64,000 bases of DNA from Lunularia cruciata (Eukaryota; Streptophyta; Marchantiopsida; Lunulariales; Lunulariaceae), in NCBI GenBank assembly GCA_948567375.1, contig OX419755.1, forward strand, positions 46,753,001-46,817,000, read 5' to 3'. The translations under genes were made by a program, and so were the position numbers. Of the stretch, positions 44,497-54,285 are shown piece by piece. Positions within the stretch are counted from its first letter, which is position 1, and the number at the start of each line of letters is the position of its first letter. The notes beneath the pieces were generated by a model. It did no database searches, was not told the DNA's origin, and was given only the letters and a program-made list of their open reading frames with translations.

Positions 44497-46085
44497 TCAA
44501 ACTTGTTGCTTGTTTGCCATGCTCACCACAAATGTTGAAGGTCTTGAGGGTATCATACCCAACTTCTTCATCAACCTTTCTGACATGGCATTTACAGCTG
44601 ATCCTCCATCAACCAATGCATCCTTGATGTTGTGACCATTCACTCTCACATCAATCTTGGAGGCATATTCACAAGCCTCCCATGGTGCTGGCTTGGCATC
44701 CACCACCCCCATTGATACTGGAACTTTTGCTTTATTCTTCCTCTTGCTCCTTGTAGAACTCAAACCACCTCTAAGCTCCTTTCTCAAGGTAGGGTTCAAA
44801 GCAATTAATTGGCCCACTGTGATGGTAGCCTTGTGACTACCAACATCCTCCAACACATTGTAGTTCCATTGTTGCTTTGAGATCAAGAAGTCTTCCATCC
44901 CCAACTTCTTCCTTGGAGTCTTTGTTGTTGACGGTGTTGAGGTGCGAGTGCTCTTAGTAGACATAGGAGTATCCTTGCTTGGAGTAAATCCTTGAGAAGA
45001 GTGAACATCCTTTGCAAAACGAGCTCTCTTCTTCTCTTGTGCCAAAAGCTCCAAATTAAGACTCTTGGAGTTTGAGCACTCTATGGATGCTATCCCCTTA
45101 CCTTTGTTTGGATTAGGAGCCACTTGGGTTTCACTACTACCCTCTTTCACTCTATTGACTCCCTCATGACCCCTTCCTCCATGGTAAGTGGAATTTGGGC
45201 AATTCCTTTGGATATGGCCTCTTCCTCCACAACCAAAACAATTTCTATCATTGAAATTGTTGGCTAGTTGAACTCCTCTATATGGATATTTTCCATAACT
45301 CCTAGGCCCTCTCCCTACATTCTGATCCATCTCTCTGTTCTCCCATAGTTGCACCACATAGATCTTGAGATTCGCAAGTTGTTCTGTGATGGTTTGAAGT
45401 GGATCTTTTGGTGGAGGTGCAAGAACTGGAGCAACCACTTCTTGTGGTGCAACCCTTGCCACCAAAGTATCAGAAGTTCCACCATACTTGTAGCCTTGAG
45501 GAGGATGCACAACCTCCTTCACCACCAAATCACTCTCATCTCCTTCCAAACTCTCCTCCATACAAATTGCGATCTTGATAGCTTCAACCTTGGAAGAAGG
45601 TTTCTCATATCTCACCTTGCTTCTAATTTGTGGTCTCAACCCTCCCACAAAATTCTTGGTGAGCATGGCCCCTATGCCAATCATTTTAGTCTCCACATCA
45701 TCCCCACCCTTCCTCAACACTATGCGAAATCTAGACTTTAACTTTTCCACTCTTTCCACATAGACTCTCACTTTCTCTCCTTCTCCTTGCTTGAGAAATG
45801 TAACCTCACTCATCAATCTCTCATAACTCTCATTAGGAAAAAAGTTCTCAATGAGTTTTGAAGTCAAAGTCTCCCAAGACTCCTCTTCCCCATCTCTCTT
45901 CTCTCTCTCTTTTGGTATTCTGACTCATACCATGTAAGTGTTGCATCCTCAAAGAAATCTGGTAATAATGAGGCCCACTCATTCTTCCTCCTCTCATTGT
46001 TTCCTATGCAAGCTCTCTTGAAGTCTCTCACAAAGGCCTCCACATCTTCTCCATCCTTGCCAAAGAAAATTGGAAGTTTCCTCAT
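44497..46085 (-). pseudogene. gag: GyB gag and protease N-terminal part
   Basis: Starts at ATG 46,085 (MRKLPIFFGKDGEDVEAFV, WYESEYQ). A length change in a GA run near 45,905 shifts the frame, then 456 codons stay open (45,867-44,497). Gag core: LIENFFPNESYERLMSEV and VEKLKSRF. A proper CCHC knuckle CFGCGGRGHIQRNC lies at about 45,240-45,200. Ser/Thr/Pro-rich and basic segments lead to the protease active site ALVDGGSAVNAM (about 44,620-44,590), with Asp-Gly-Gly in place of Asp-Ser/Thr-Gly as in several plant Ty3 lineages. Confidence 0.9.
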
Positions 46086-46320
46086 CTTAACCTCTCACTA
46101 TCTTTCTTTCTCTCAAATTTTTTTTTCTCTTTTTTTTTTCTCTCACTCTATTACTAATAGAGTATATACATGACTAACATCATCTGAGAATAATCCACTC
46201 AAGGGAACACAAAAGGTTCAGGCTGCTCCAAGATTTCTATAGCAACATCAAATCCTAGAGTGCATATTAATCTAACTCTCATGGATAGTTTATCCATAAG
46301 TTGAAAGATTATCTCCATCA

Positions 46321-46794
46321 CTAATCTTGAGAACTAGCTGATGAAGGTGGTAGTATTTCTATAGCTGTACTAAGACTCTCTCCAAGATCTTTCACCAAAG
46401 TCTCCAAAAGTGCTTTTACTCTACTACACTCATGTCCTTTTGGAAGTCCTTCCACTCCACAAACCTCACACAACTCCTTGGTCTTAGATCTTCTCCCTCC
46501 TAATCTTAGTGAAGAAGGTCCAACATGCAAACCCAAGTCAAGTAAGCCTCTCCTTTCCCTCAATCTCTTGCTCTCAAAGGTCAATGGACATGAACTTGCC
46601 TTATGTCCCTTCTCTCCATATAGAAAACACTTAGACTCACTCTTTCCTTCAGGTGGTGTAGGTTTTTGGATCCTCTCAACACTCTCTTCAAATTCTATTT
46701 TTAACTCTCTTTTCCTCAAATTCACCCCTAAAATCACCTCAAACCCTTGGGGAACCTTGCATAATCTCAATTTCCACTCTTGATGACCCTCCAT
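46321..46794 (-). CDS. GyB extra ORF upstream of gag, zinc-knuckle-like, 157 aa
   Basis: Intact 157-codon ORF from ATG 46,794 to a stop at 46,321, between leader and gag, same strand. It has two Cys/His clusters: CFLYGEKGHKASSC (a knuckle whose second Cys is Tyr) and CEVCGVEGLPKGHEC (Cys-X2-Cys...His-X-Cys), plus basic stretches (KSESK, RRSKTKE). About 235 bp separate it from gag. The fragment copy at 25,737 retains only its first codons, where the ATG is disrupted. It could be a nucleocapsid-like accessory protein or a shifted duplicate of the gag 3' end; function unknown. Confidence 0.6.
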   Translation of the reverse strand: MEGHQEWKLRLCKVPQGFEVILGVNLRKRELKIEFEESVERIQKPTPPEGKSESKCFLYGEKGHKASSCPLTFESKRLRERRGLLDLGLHVGPSSLRLGGRRSKTKELCEVCGVEGLPKGHECSRVKALLETLVKDLGESLSTAIEILPPSSASSQD

Positions 46795-47631
46795 GTTCCC
46801 AAGATGAATCTAAACACTCAAACTCCTCATGCATGAGATCTCCACTCTGTAGAATTGACCCTTCCTCACAATGTCACTCAAAGCTCCCAACTAGTATGTC
46901 ACAGTCCTCTGAAATTTTTTACACTTGATCACAACTCTAGGGCGTCCCTCCTTGCAAAATTCCAGATCTTTTCATTGAGCTATTTGGACTAGACACCTTT
47001 CTATTCAGCACACATATTTCAGATTTGGTCTCAAAACCACCCCCCTCACTTCAAAAACTTGTAACTCCTTGCGCAAGAATGATCTCTCTCTAATTTTTAT
47101 AGCAGCAAGTAGAATACAATGCACTTAATTTTCTTGGAAATTTTCAAAACAATTCATTGAAAATTGAAGAAATTGCCGACTCTATACAATTTTCCAGAGA
47201 GCATGCAGTTACGGGAGCACTTTACCTTATCAACTTTCAAAAATTCTAGCCCAGTGCGCATAGTAGCTCTCACAATAATTTCAAGTGTGCTAACTGAAAG
47301 ATAACCCAAGCTATCATGTGTAGAAATTTCAAGTCCAAATCTCAAACTTGAGATTTTGCCCAAAATCACCTTAATCCCCAAAATCTGCAATCCACCTCAC
47401 ACAATCTCTCCAATTCCTCTCATGTGTACAAGATGTACAAAATCACCTCAAAGACATCATAATGAACTACAGGTTATAAAAATGGATCTTGGTTCTCTAA
47501 CATAAGTTCAGCCCTCTCCTCTCCTAATGTTCTCTCCAAGTGAGCTCTCATAGCCTCCTTCTACCTAATGTAGAATTGAACGCGGAACATTATCTTACTT
47601 TCTAGAGAGGTCCCGGCAACGGAACGAAAAA
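46795..47631 (-). other. GyB leader with primer-binding site (about 47,609-47,630)
   Basis: About 0.84 kb of untranslated leader. Directly after the LTR the - strand reads TTTTTCGTTCCGTTGCCGGG, a primer site with its TGG start decayed (compare 26,604-26,627). The rest has no sustained frame and is collinear with 25,780-26,603. Confidence 0.75.
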
Positions 47632-48310
47632 TGTGAGCCGGCATGTCTCTCACTCAGGATGAACCTCTGATGGCTATTATGGTAGCGCACCATGGACTAA
47701 GAAGGCAAGGAACCCCAACTCCATCATACTCCTCCAAGGCTAACACTCCAAGACTCAAGACATTGCTCACTAGAGAACTCAATGAGAGAGAGATAGTTGC
47801 AAATGAAAGGATGATGAGTACCTCCTCACCCCTTGTTTATATACTTGTGAAATAATTATGTACCAAAGTTACCAATTACCGTAGTAACTCAAGTTACTAG
47901 ACTAAAAGTCAAGTAGAAAGAAATATCCATTCACATGGGCATATTCCCCTAAGCATGTGGTCTTATCTTGACCCAACCACTAAGTCAAGGATTCCTTCAC
48001 ATGGGCTATCCTTGGACTAAAGAAGAATCCAAAACAAAAAGGCTTGCGGGCTCAAGAGTTCTCAACTCTTTCCTCAAAGCCAAACACCTAGGAATAATAC
48101 CAAGTCAACACACTAGAATCCAAAATAGTGGTGCTCATCTTTTCTACTTCCTCTAAAGTAAAGTCCCCTCTATCTTAGCTATGAGTAACTTTAGCTAACC
48201 ATGACTAATATAGAACCATCCTTTATCTCTATATAAATAATATCTCTTAAGTACTTGTAATACCAAGCTAAATATCACAATACCACACACATGCACAAAT
48301 GGGTGTTATA
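47632..48310 (-). repeat. GyB 5' LTR (679 bp)
   Basis: Same LTR as at 40,596, with the outer TG changed to TA (GGGTGTTATA on + at 48,301-48,310). A TATATAAAC motif on - (47,843-47,835), about 200 bp before the LTR end, is a plausible TATA box and is present in all four GyB LTRs (one variant). Confidence 0.92.
47835..47843 (-). promoter_or_regulatory. Candidate TATA box of GyB LTR
   Basis: TATATAAAC on -, followed by AAGGGGTGAGG; conserved in the LTRs at 26,628, 38,059 and 40,596. Placement about 200 bp before the LTR end suits a short R-U5. Confidence 0.5.
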
Positions 48311-49150
48311 GTACTAGCTTTGGGCTTTCTTTCAGAGCAAACTTGGGAAAATGTGCAGTCGATCCACCAAGTCATGCTCCTTGTTAGCAAAGGAGATGAC
48401 TTTGGATTCTTTGATGAATTCATTGGGATCTTCATCTTGTTCCGTCCCCTTGTATTTTTGATAGGCGTATTGGGTGACAGGCAGCAAAGTCATTGTTTGA
48501 TTTGATAGGATCAGTTGGGGTAAGTTTGAACTCAAAAAAACCAAGGAGCTGGCTGGAATTGATGCCATGTTGACAGCCCAGGGGTTCCAATTCATCAAAT
48601 TCAAGTTAGGGTCTTCTTTGACAATCTCTTCTCTGAGGGTGTCGACTTCAACCCGTGTGGAAGAATCAGGCTCAACACCTTTGATGTGTTCATAAAAATT
48701 CCTTCAAGACAATCAAGGAATTGTTTGTAGAAGATGTTGCTACTCTTCTTCCGACAGCGTCCGTGCTATCTTTTCTCAAACAAAATTCTTAAGAGATGCG
48801 ACTTCCTTTACAACTCTAGGAAAAGTCTGTGTAATAGGCCGTATTGAATATGTCTAGTTGCTTGAGTTTTTCTTCTTCTTGGAAGAGGGGGATGCAAAGT
48901 AGCCTTGCCAACCGCCTTTGTGTTTCATTTGGTCAAGTTCTCACAGGGCTTCTTGTACTTTGTGAAGGAGTTGAAAGTCCAATGCCTCTCGTTTGGTTTT
49001 GTCAAAAGTGGCTTGGATCTTTAGACATTTGTCTTCTTCACAATGCAACGCTCGTCTTCAAACTCTCTCTTCCTGTTGTTCTCCTAATGCAGACATTCAT
49101 ATTGCTTTGATACCCTATTTCAAATTTGGCTTCATATTCTTCCACTTCCG
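48311..49150 (-). pseudogene. gag: GyA gag, 5' part, - copy
   Basis: Continues gag from 40,591 across the GyB insertion. Visible: EVEEYEAKFEIGYQ near 49,130 (start region), a helical segment with FQLLHKVQEAL (about 48,980), MNWNPWAVN (about 48,590) and YKGTEQDEDPNEFI (about 48,450). Stops and indels throughout. Confidence 0.8.
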
Positions 49151-49159
49151 AGATTTGTA

Positions 49160-49177
49160 TCCCCGGCAGCGGCGCCA
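49160..49177 (-). other. GyA primer-binding site (tRNA-Asp type), well preserved
   Basis: On - reads TGGCGCCGCTGCCGGGGA, seven bases after the LTR end. It differs at one position from the tRNA-Asp-complementary site I recall for Athila/Tat elements (TGGCGCCGTTGCCGGGGA). Confidence 0.82.
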
Positions 49178-49862
49178 AAAATCATGTGACAATCGGGCAA
49201 ATTTCACTTTTGCGGTAATCAGGTAAGTAAAGTTTATTCCCGCAAAGATACAAGTCAAAAATGTCCAAATACAAAGTCAAATAGTAACAATAGTTCTTCT
49301 TGAGTTCTTCTTGAGTTCTTCTTTAGTCTCTCAGGTAGAAACCACATTCAGAAGAGAGTAACAAGCATTGATTCGCAATCTTGTCACAATTCACACTCCT
49401 TAATCACAACTCCATCAAATCTTTCCAAACAATCTTGATTGTGATGATTCGGGCTCTCCCAAAAATGGCACTTCACTGCAAAATGACTTTACCTCAGAAT
49501 TGTGTTCCACCCCTTCACTAAATGCACAAGTTCCTTGACCAAAATTGCTTCACATCAACTTTGCAATGCACTCACAAATGCAGAATACTACCAACACTAC
49601 AATTCCTCTTAGATCTGTCAAGGCATTGCTTTGATTGCACTTCACTCACGATCAAACACACAAAATGAAGACCAAGGCTGCGGAATCCAACATCCAACAA
49701 GCACATTGACTTACACTTTGAATTTCTCCACACACTCACAAACATAAACACAAAGTTGATACTTGGAATCAAGCTCAAGCGACAAGCACTGCTTCACAAC
49801 ACTTTGCTTTATCTATTCTTAGAATTATGAGCACTAAACAACAATTTACTATGAATGCCACT

Positions 49863-49870
49863 CTTAAATA
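49863..49870 (-). promoter_or_regulatory. Candidate TATA box, GyA 5' LTR (- copy)
   Basis: TATTTAAG on -, 117 bp beyond the LTR ORF stop and about 680 bp before the LTR end. Confidence 0.5.
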
Positions 49871-49986
49871 GTGAAGCAAATGATAATTCTAACAAAAATA
49901 CCATTTCCTAACAACTCTACAAACCTGCAGATCCAAAATGACAATGCACCTCTTCATATCTACCTCTTCAAATCTTAATTTTGTTA

Positions 49987-52542
49987 CTAATCCAATCCCA
50001 TGTCTACTTCTTCCTCCGCTTTCAAACCCAAACCCAAGGTAACTTCACTCACTACTACTCTGTCCTCGGGTTTCACAACTCCTAATTCCTCTACTAAATC
50101 TAACATTTCTCTTTCCTAATTTGAAATTCCACTAGTGGATAATCTACCTAACTCCTTATCTCTTGACCTACTCTTCTCTAATACCTCTGATGGTAATTCT
50201 GAAGACATTTGCACTCCTACTTCATCTACTTCAGGTTTTGCTCTCACATCCTTCCAAAGTTTATCTATCTCTAATTTGACTAAGTCTAATCTAATTGTGA
50301 TATTGTCTTTTACTTCCAATATCTTCCTATCTACACAAGTTCTTAGACTGATCAACAAAGCATTCAAGTCTTTGTCCTTTGCATTTCTCCTTCTCGTCTC
50401 CTCTACCAACAACTTCAACTTGTGCAACCTCATCTCTTTGATGCGCACACTGGCCTCTGTACTCAACATCACATTCATCTTGATCACAATCTCTTTTAAT
50501 GGCTCCACTCTCTTTTTCCTCTCCGGTTCTTGATCTACAAGCCAATCTTCTCTATTCATTGCCAATTCTGCTTTGAACTCGGCTTTCACAACTTCCTTCT
50601 CCTTCTCTTTTTGCACAATCTTTTCCTCCTGATTGCGAATTAACTCTCTCAACCTTTCTTCTTTCCTATACCGCACTGTCAACTCTCATTGCCACAACTG
50701 CTTCTTCTCTTCTATACTCTCCACCATCCTATCAAGCTCTTATTCTTTCTCTACTACTCTTGCCATAGCATGGATAATTTTTAGTCTTGAATCAACAAAT
50801 TGCGGCTTCAAGATTTCAAATTTAGCAATTTGTCTTTCCTTTGCTATAACACTTTGCTCTATCAGCTCCTCCCGATTCCTTGCTTCTCTCCTCAAATTTT
50901 CAATCATTTGATTCTGCACTATTGCATCTACTTGTAGTACTTCACTTTCCTCCTCACCTTGGATTATACTCTTCTTTAATTCCGAGTTCTCTTCTTCTTA
51001 TTGTGCTAACATCTACAACATAGTCTTCACCTCTGGACACTTTGACTGCATCTCCTTCTTCTTGTGCTCCAACTTCACTTATAAGGTGCACACAACCTCC
51101 CGCAAGTACTCCACTCCTTCACTCGGAGTTACCTCAACTTGCGGAGTGATCTCCTTCTTCACCTCTTCTTCACTCAACACTCGCCTTCCAAGCCGCAGTC
51201 GCCATATAGGAATGGATGCTTCACTCCCCAAAATTTCATTCTCCTCTTCTCTTACCTTACTCAGCCCCGCTTCACACTTCACCTTTTGCCTGGAGCAAAC
51301 TCCTTGTTGAATGGTAGCTTTCCTTTCTTCTTGCTCTAGCACTTTGTCTCCCAACTTCGAGTTACCTTTCTCCTCCATCTCCATCATGGCTTTTTCTTCC
51401 TCGGGTACTGATGTCATCTCCCCTCCATTGTCGCTGTCACTACTCGTGTCTCCACTTTGTAGTGTGAGCTCAGGTTCTTCATCTCTTTCCAAGTCTTTGG
51501 ACTTGCCCTCCAATTCTTCCTCTAACGATGCAATTACCACCATACCTTTCCTTGGGTTTACTCTTCTAGTCTTTTGAGATCTCACTTTCTTGACGTCTTC
51601 ACCTTCTCCTTGTTGACTCCTCTTCTTTGACTTCAAAGTACTCACGTACAATTGCACACTCTTCCCCGTTTGCGTAGTACTCATTGTTGCTCCTGATCCG
51701 TATTGATGTTCCTCTGCGTCAACATCCTTTCTTAAGTCGGGATGGAAATGGGACACCATCCTATTGCGCTTTGCCGCATTGAGCAAGTTCAGCCCTAGAT
51801 AGAAATGAGCTGCAAATGGCACAATGTAATGTGGAGGCAATTTATCCCGCAAATTCCACACCATCTCTCTTGTTCACCCATGAAAACACTTTGCCAAGTT
51901 AATCGGCTCTCCTGCAAACATCTTATGGAAGAACACCGCTTGGTGCTTCATCACATAAGTTGTTCTCTCTGGCTTCAAGATTGCCATTAGAGCACTCATG
52001 ATCCCTTGCTTGACAGGATCCTTGTAACTCTCTACTTTGTATCCATTATTTGTGCACTTCAAAGAGAAAGCATCTCTCACCTCTTGGGTTTCTTTTGCTA
52101 CTTCTCCCTTCCCCAAGAACGTGGCACCATGCTCCACGCTTGCTTCTCTTCCAAGTACTAAGCTCCAATCCTACTCCGTCCAACAAGCCGGATTACCACT
52201 CTTCCCCTCTTCCTTGGGACCATCTAGATATCTACTCTTGATTATCTCAGTCATGAACCTTGGAAAGCTTACATTCCAGTTCCATGCCAAGAATGTGATC
52301 TTAAGTCTGCTCAAGACTTCAAATCTTGCAATCACATCTAACCTCCAAATCGCATGATTTCTCACTACAAATTTGGAGTTCTTCTTCCCTCCTCCCATCT
52401 TTCTCTCTTCCACTCTAGGCTGGGGACTATTCTTCCTATTGATTCCCGTATTTGCTCTCTCAAATTCTCCTCTACACACCAACCCGTCTTCAACTCTACT
52501 GGCCTTCCCACGATCTCCTGCATGATGACTTCTTAACGGCAA
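49987..52542 (-). pseudogene. LTR-encoded long ORF of GyA, 5' LTR of - copy (852 codons)
   Basis: The best preserved frame of this unknown protein: from 52,542 to the TAG at 49,989-49,987 there is no net frameshift over 852 codons, only point stops (52,171, 51,874, 51,079, several between 51,010 and 50,683, and 50,116). The start is uncertain: the ATG of the + copy aligns to AAG just upstream. Order: basic N-terminal region; globular part with MKHQAVFFHKMFAGEPINLA and HYIVPFAAHFYLGLNLLNAA; acidic low-complexity middle (EEPELTLQSGDTSSDSD); coiled-coil C-terminus ending VDMGLD. Where this copy has stops the + copy usually has a sense codon, and vice versa. Confidence 0.75.
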
Positions 52543-52553
52543 GGGAAAATTGC

Positions 52554-52898
52554 TTATCTTTGCTTTGTCTTTAGCCCAATTTTTATAGAGTCGTGTCTTC
52601 TTTGTCGCTCTTCAATTCGAGTTTCTACCAAGAAATCACACCTCCTGCATGCTCTTGTCACTGTCAAGTGTCCTTCACGCGTATGACCACCATTTTTTAA
52701 CGGTCCTTTCTTGAATCTCTCGCTCCAAAGGAAAGTTGTAACATTGTCCTTGCCTCGGGTTGAGCACCCCCGATGCGAAGAATCCTTACTTTGGGTTGTA
52801 TGCTGATAGGGCAATTCCGAGTACTTTGCCTTATGACCCAAAGCCATGTTACCTTGGGTTTCATCCCGAAGACAATTTTCTTTGCCTTCTTTGGCCAT
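52554..52898 (-). pseudogene. Short ORF at the start of GyA U3, - copy (114 codons)
   Basis: Open frame MAKEGKENCLRDETQ..., basic, matching in sequence the broken frame at 22,026-22,340. It lies just upstream of the long LTR ORF in another frame. No domain recognised. Confidence 0.4.
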
Positions 52899-52970
52899 AT
52901 AAGCGCAATTTGACTTCTCTATACACTTCTTCTTCTACATTTAAAAAAAACAAAAAATGTGGGTACCATA

Positions 52971-53867
52971 TTTATGGTGCTGAAATTTGGGGTCCAGGTA
53001 CTAATAAAACATGGTGACAAAATGTGGAGAAAGTTCTAAAATTGTTTTTGTGTGATGAACTTGGGGTGAGGACTCAAACTCCTTATGTATTGCTACTTGC
53101 TGAAACTGGGTTTTTGCCTCTTGAGGCCGAAGCTTTGTTCTTAGCTCTCAAATATGCCACTAAGGTCAGTCCATGGAGCATGAGAGACTTCCCTACCAAG
53201 CTTTTTGTACCACTCTATCTATTGGTTGGTATACAGATCTGATTGCATGGGCCACAAAGTAGAATGTTTCTGAGCGACATTGGAGATTGGAGCCCATTGC
53301 ACTACAAGAAGTGATCAAGGAGGAGTTCTTATTTTCTTCTTATTTCTTATATCTTTTTTCTTATGGCAGCAACCCGGTACCAAGATGGTGTTCTACCAGC
53401 AGTTTGTAAATCCTATGTTGGTGTATTCTGAGCAAGATTATCTCTTGGCTAGGATCTCTATTGCACTTAGACATGTTATTGCTCAATATAGAACTAGTTC
53501 TCATAGACTAGAAGTAGAACAAGGACGTTGGCAGCAGATAGAGCACTCCATGCGACTTCCCAAATTATGTACTATGAGTAAAGTTGAGGATGAGCACCAT
53601 GTGTTTGTTGATTGCCCTTGTTAAATGCAGATTAGAGTTAGACATCCAATTACTTGTAGTGATTTCTCAACCCTTTTACAAATTGAAGCTTAAGTGTTAG
53701 GGAAGTATATGATGGAGATTAGTTTACATCGGACCAATTTGTTACAGATTGGTCAGATGCCCTAGGCTCTTGCCTAGGCTCAAATTTCATGTGTTTTGTA
53801 TTTTGTTTCCAGCCTTTTGACACTCTGGGTCTTCCAAGCTTTATATTTCATTTTTTCATTATTTCAT
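52971..53867 (+). mobile_element. LINE copy LN9, right part (ORF2 C-terminus, 3' UTR)
   Basis: Resumes at the TTTAT duplication with LYGAEIWGP-like sequence (about 52,975), then KVLKLFLCDELGVRTQTPYV, and the C-terminal knuckle LPKLCTMSKVEDEHHVFVDC (about 53,558-53,620). The 3' end is GCTTTATATTTCATTTTTTC at about 53,840-53,865. Confidence 0.9.
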
Positions 53868-54021
53868 ATGATGGAGATTAGTTTACATCGGACCAATTTG
53901 TTATAGACTGGTCAGATGCCCTAGGCCCTTGCTTAGGCTCACATTTCATGTGTTTTGTATTGTGTTTCCAGCCTTTTGACTCTTTGGGTCTTCCGGGCTT
54001 TATATTTCATTGTTCATCATC
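53868..54021 (+). repeat. Second LINE 3' tail, tandem to LN9
   Basis: Repeats the last about 150 bp of the LINE 3' end (from TATGATGGAGATTAGTTTACA to GGGCTTTATATTTCATTGTTC), directly after the LN9 3' end, with several substitutions. Either an independent 5'-truncated insertion or a tandem duplication. Confidence 0.8.
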
Positions 54022-54285
54022 AATATGTAGTATGATGCTAATTATAAAATGGCGAGGACCAAAGCTGTGGATAGGTTTCTTGATCAAATTGCACAAAATC
54101 AGGGTTTTGTCTCTTATAGAAAGATGGTGAAATGCAAGAAGCAAGCATTTCTGTGACTCAGGAGGTTGAGTTGAGTAGTGAACTAAACACCAATCCCAAG
54201 GCTTTTTGGAAGAAGGTAACAATCATATCTCTCTCTATTTTGTTGGACCTAAAAGAGCTTTGTAACTATGTGAAAGGATATGAGA
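54022..54285 (+). mobile_element. LINE copy LN10 (fragment of RT linker)
   Basis: Short + strand piece of ORF2 between endonuclease and RT (MARTKAVDRFLDQIAQNQ region, then KALWKKVTIIS-like). Joined at about 54,280 to - strand LINE sequence. Confidence 0.75.

Larger units (their letters stand above)
40596..48310 (-). mobile_element. Ty3/gypsy element GyB, complete but decayed (7.7 kb)
   Basis: On -: 5' LTR (48,310-47,632), primer site, leader of about 0.8 kb, an extra small ORF (46,794-46,321), gag, protease, RT, RNase H, integrase, polypurine tract, 3' LTR (41,288-40,596). The 5' LTR lacks about 13 bp of an AAGTC repeat kept in the 3' LTR. Inserted into gag of the - GyA copy. Confidence 0.94.
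31758..52970 (-). mobile_element. Ty3/gypsy element GyA, - copy (21.2 kb with nested insertions)
   Basis: Read on -: 5' LTR 52,970-49,185, primer site, gag, protease, RT, RNase H, integrase, then a 3' LTR (34,648-31,758) lacking its first 888 bp. It is interrupted by a complete GyB (40,596-48,310, within gag) and a GyB solo LTR (38,059-38,748, within protease). Without those it would be about 12.8 kb. The TTTAT duplication places it in LINE copy LN9. Confidence 0.94.
49185..52970 (-). repeat. GyA 5' LTR of the - copy, full length (3,786 bp)
   Basis: On - starts TATGGTACCCACA (TG changed to TA) at 52,970 and ends CGATTGTCACA at 49,185. Same length as the + copy 3' LTR, and contains the same ORF and TATA-like box (49,863-49,870). 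Confidence 0.93.
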
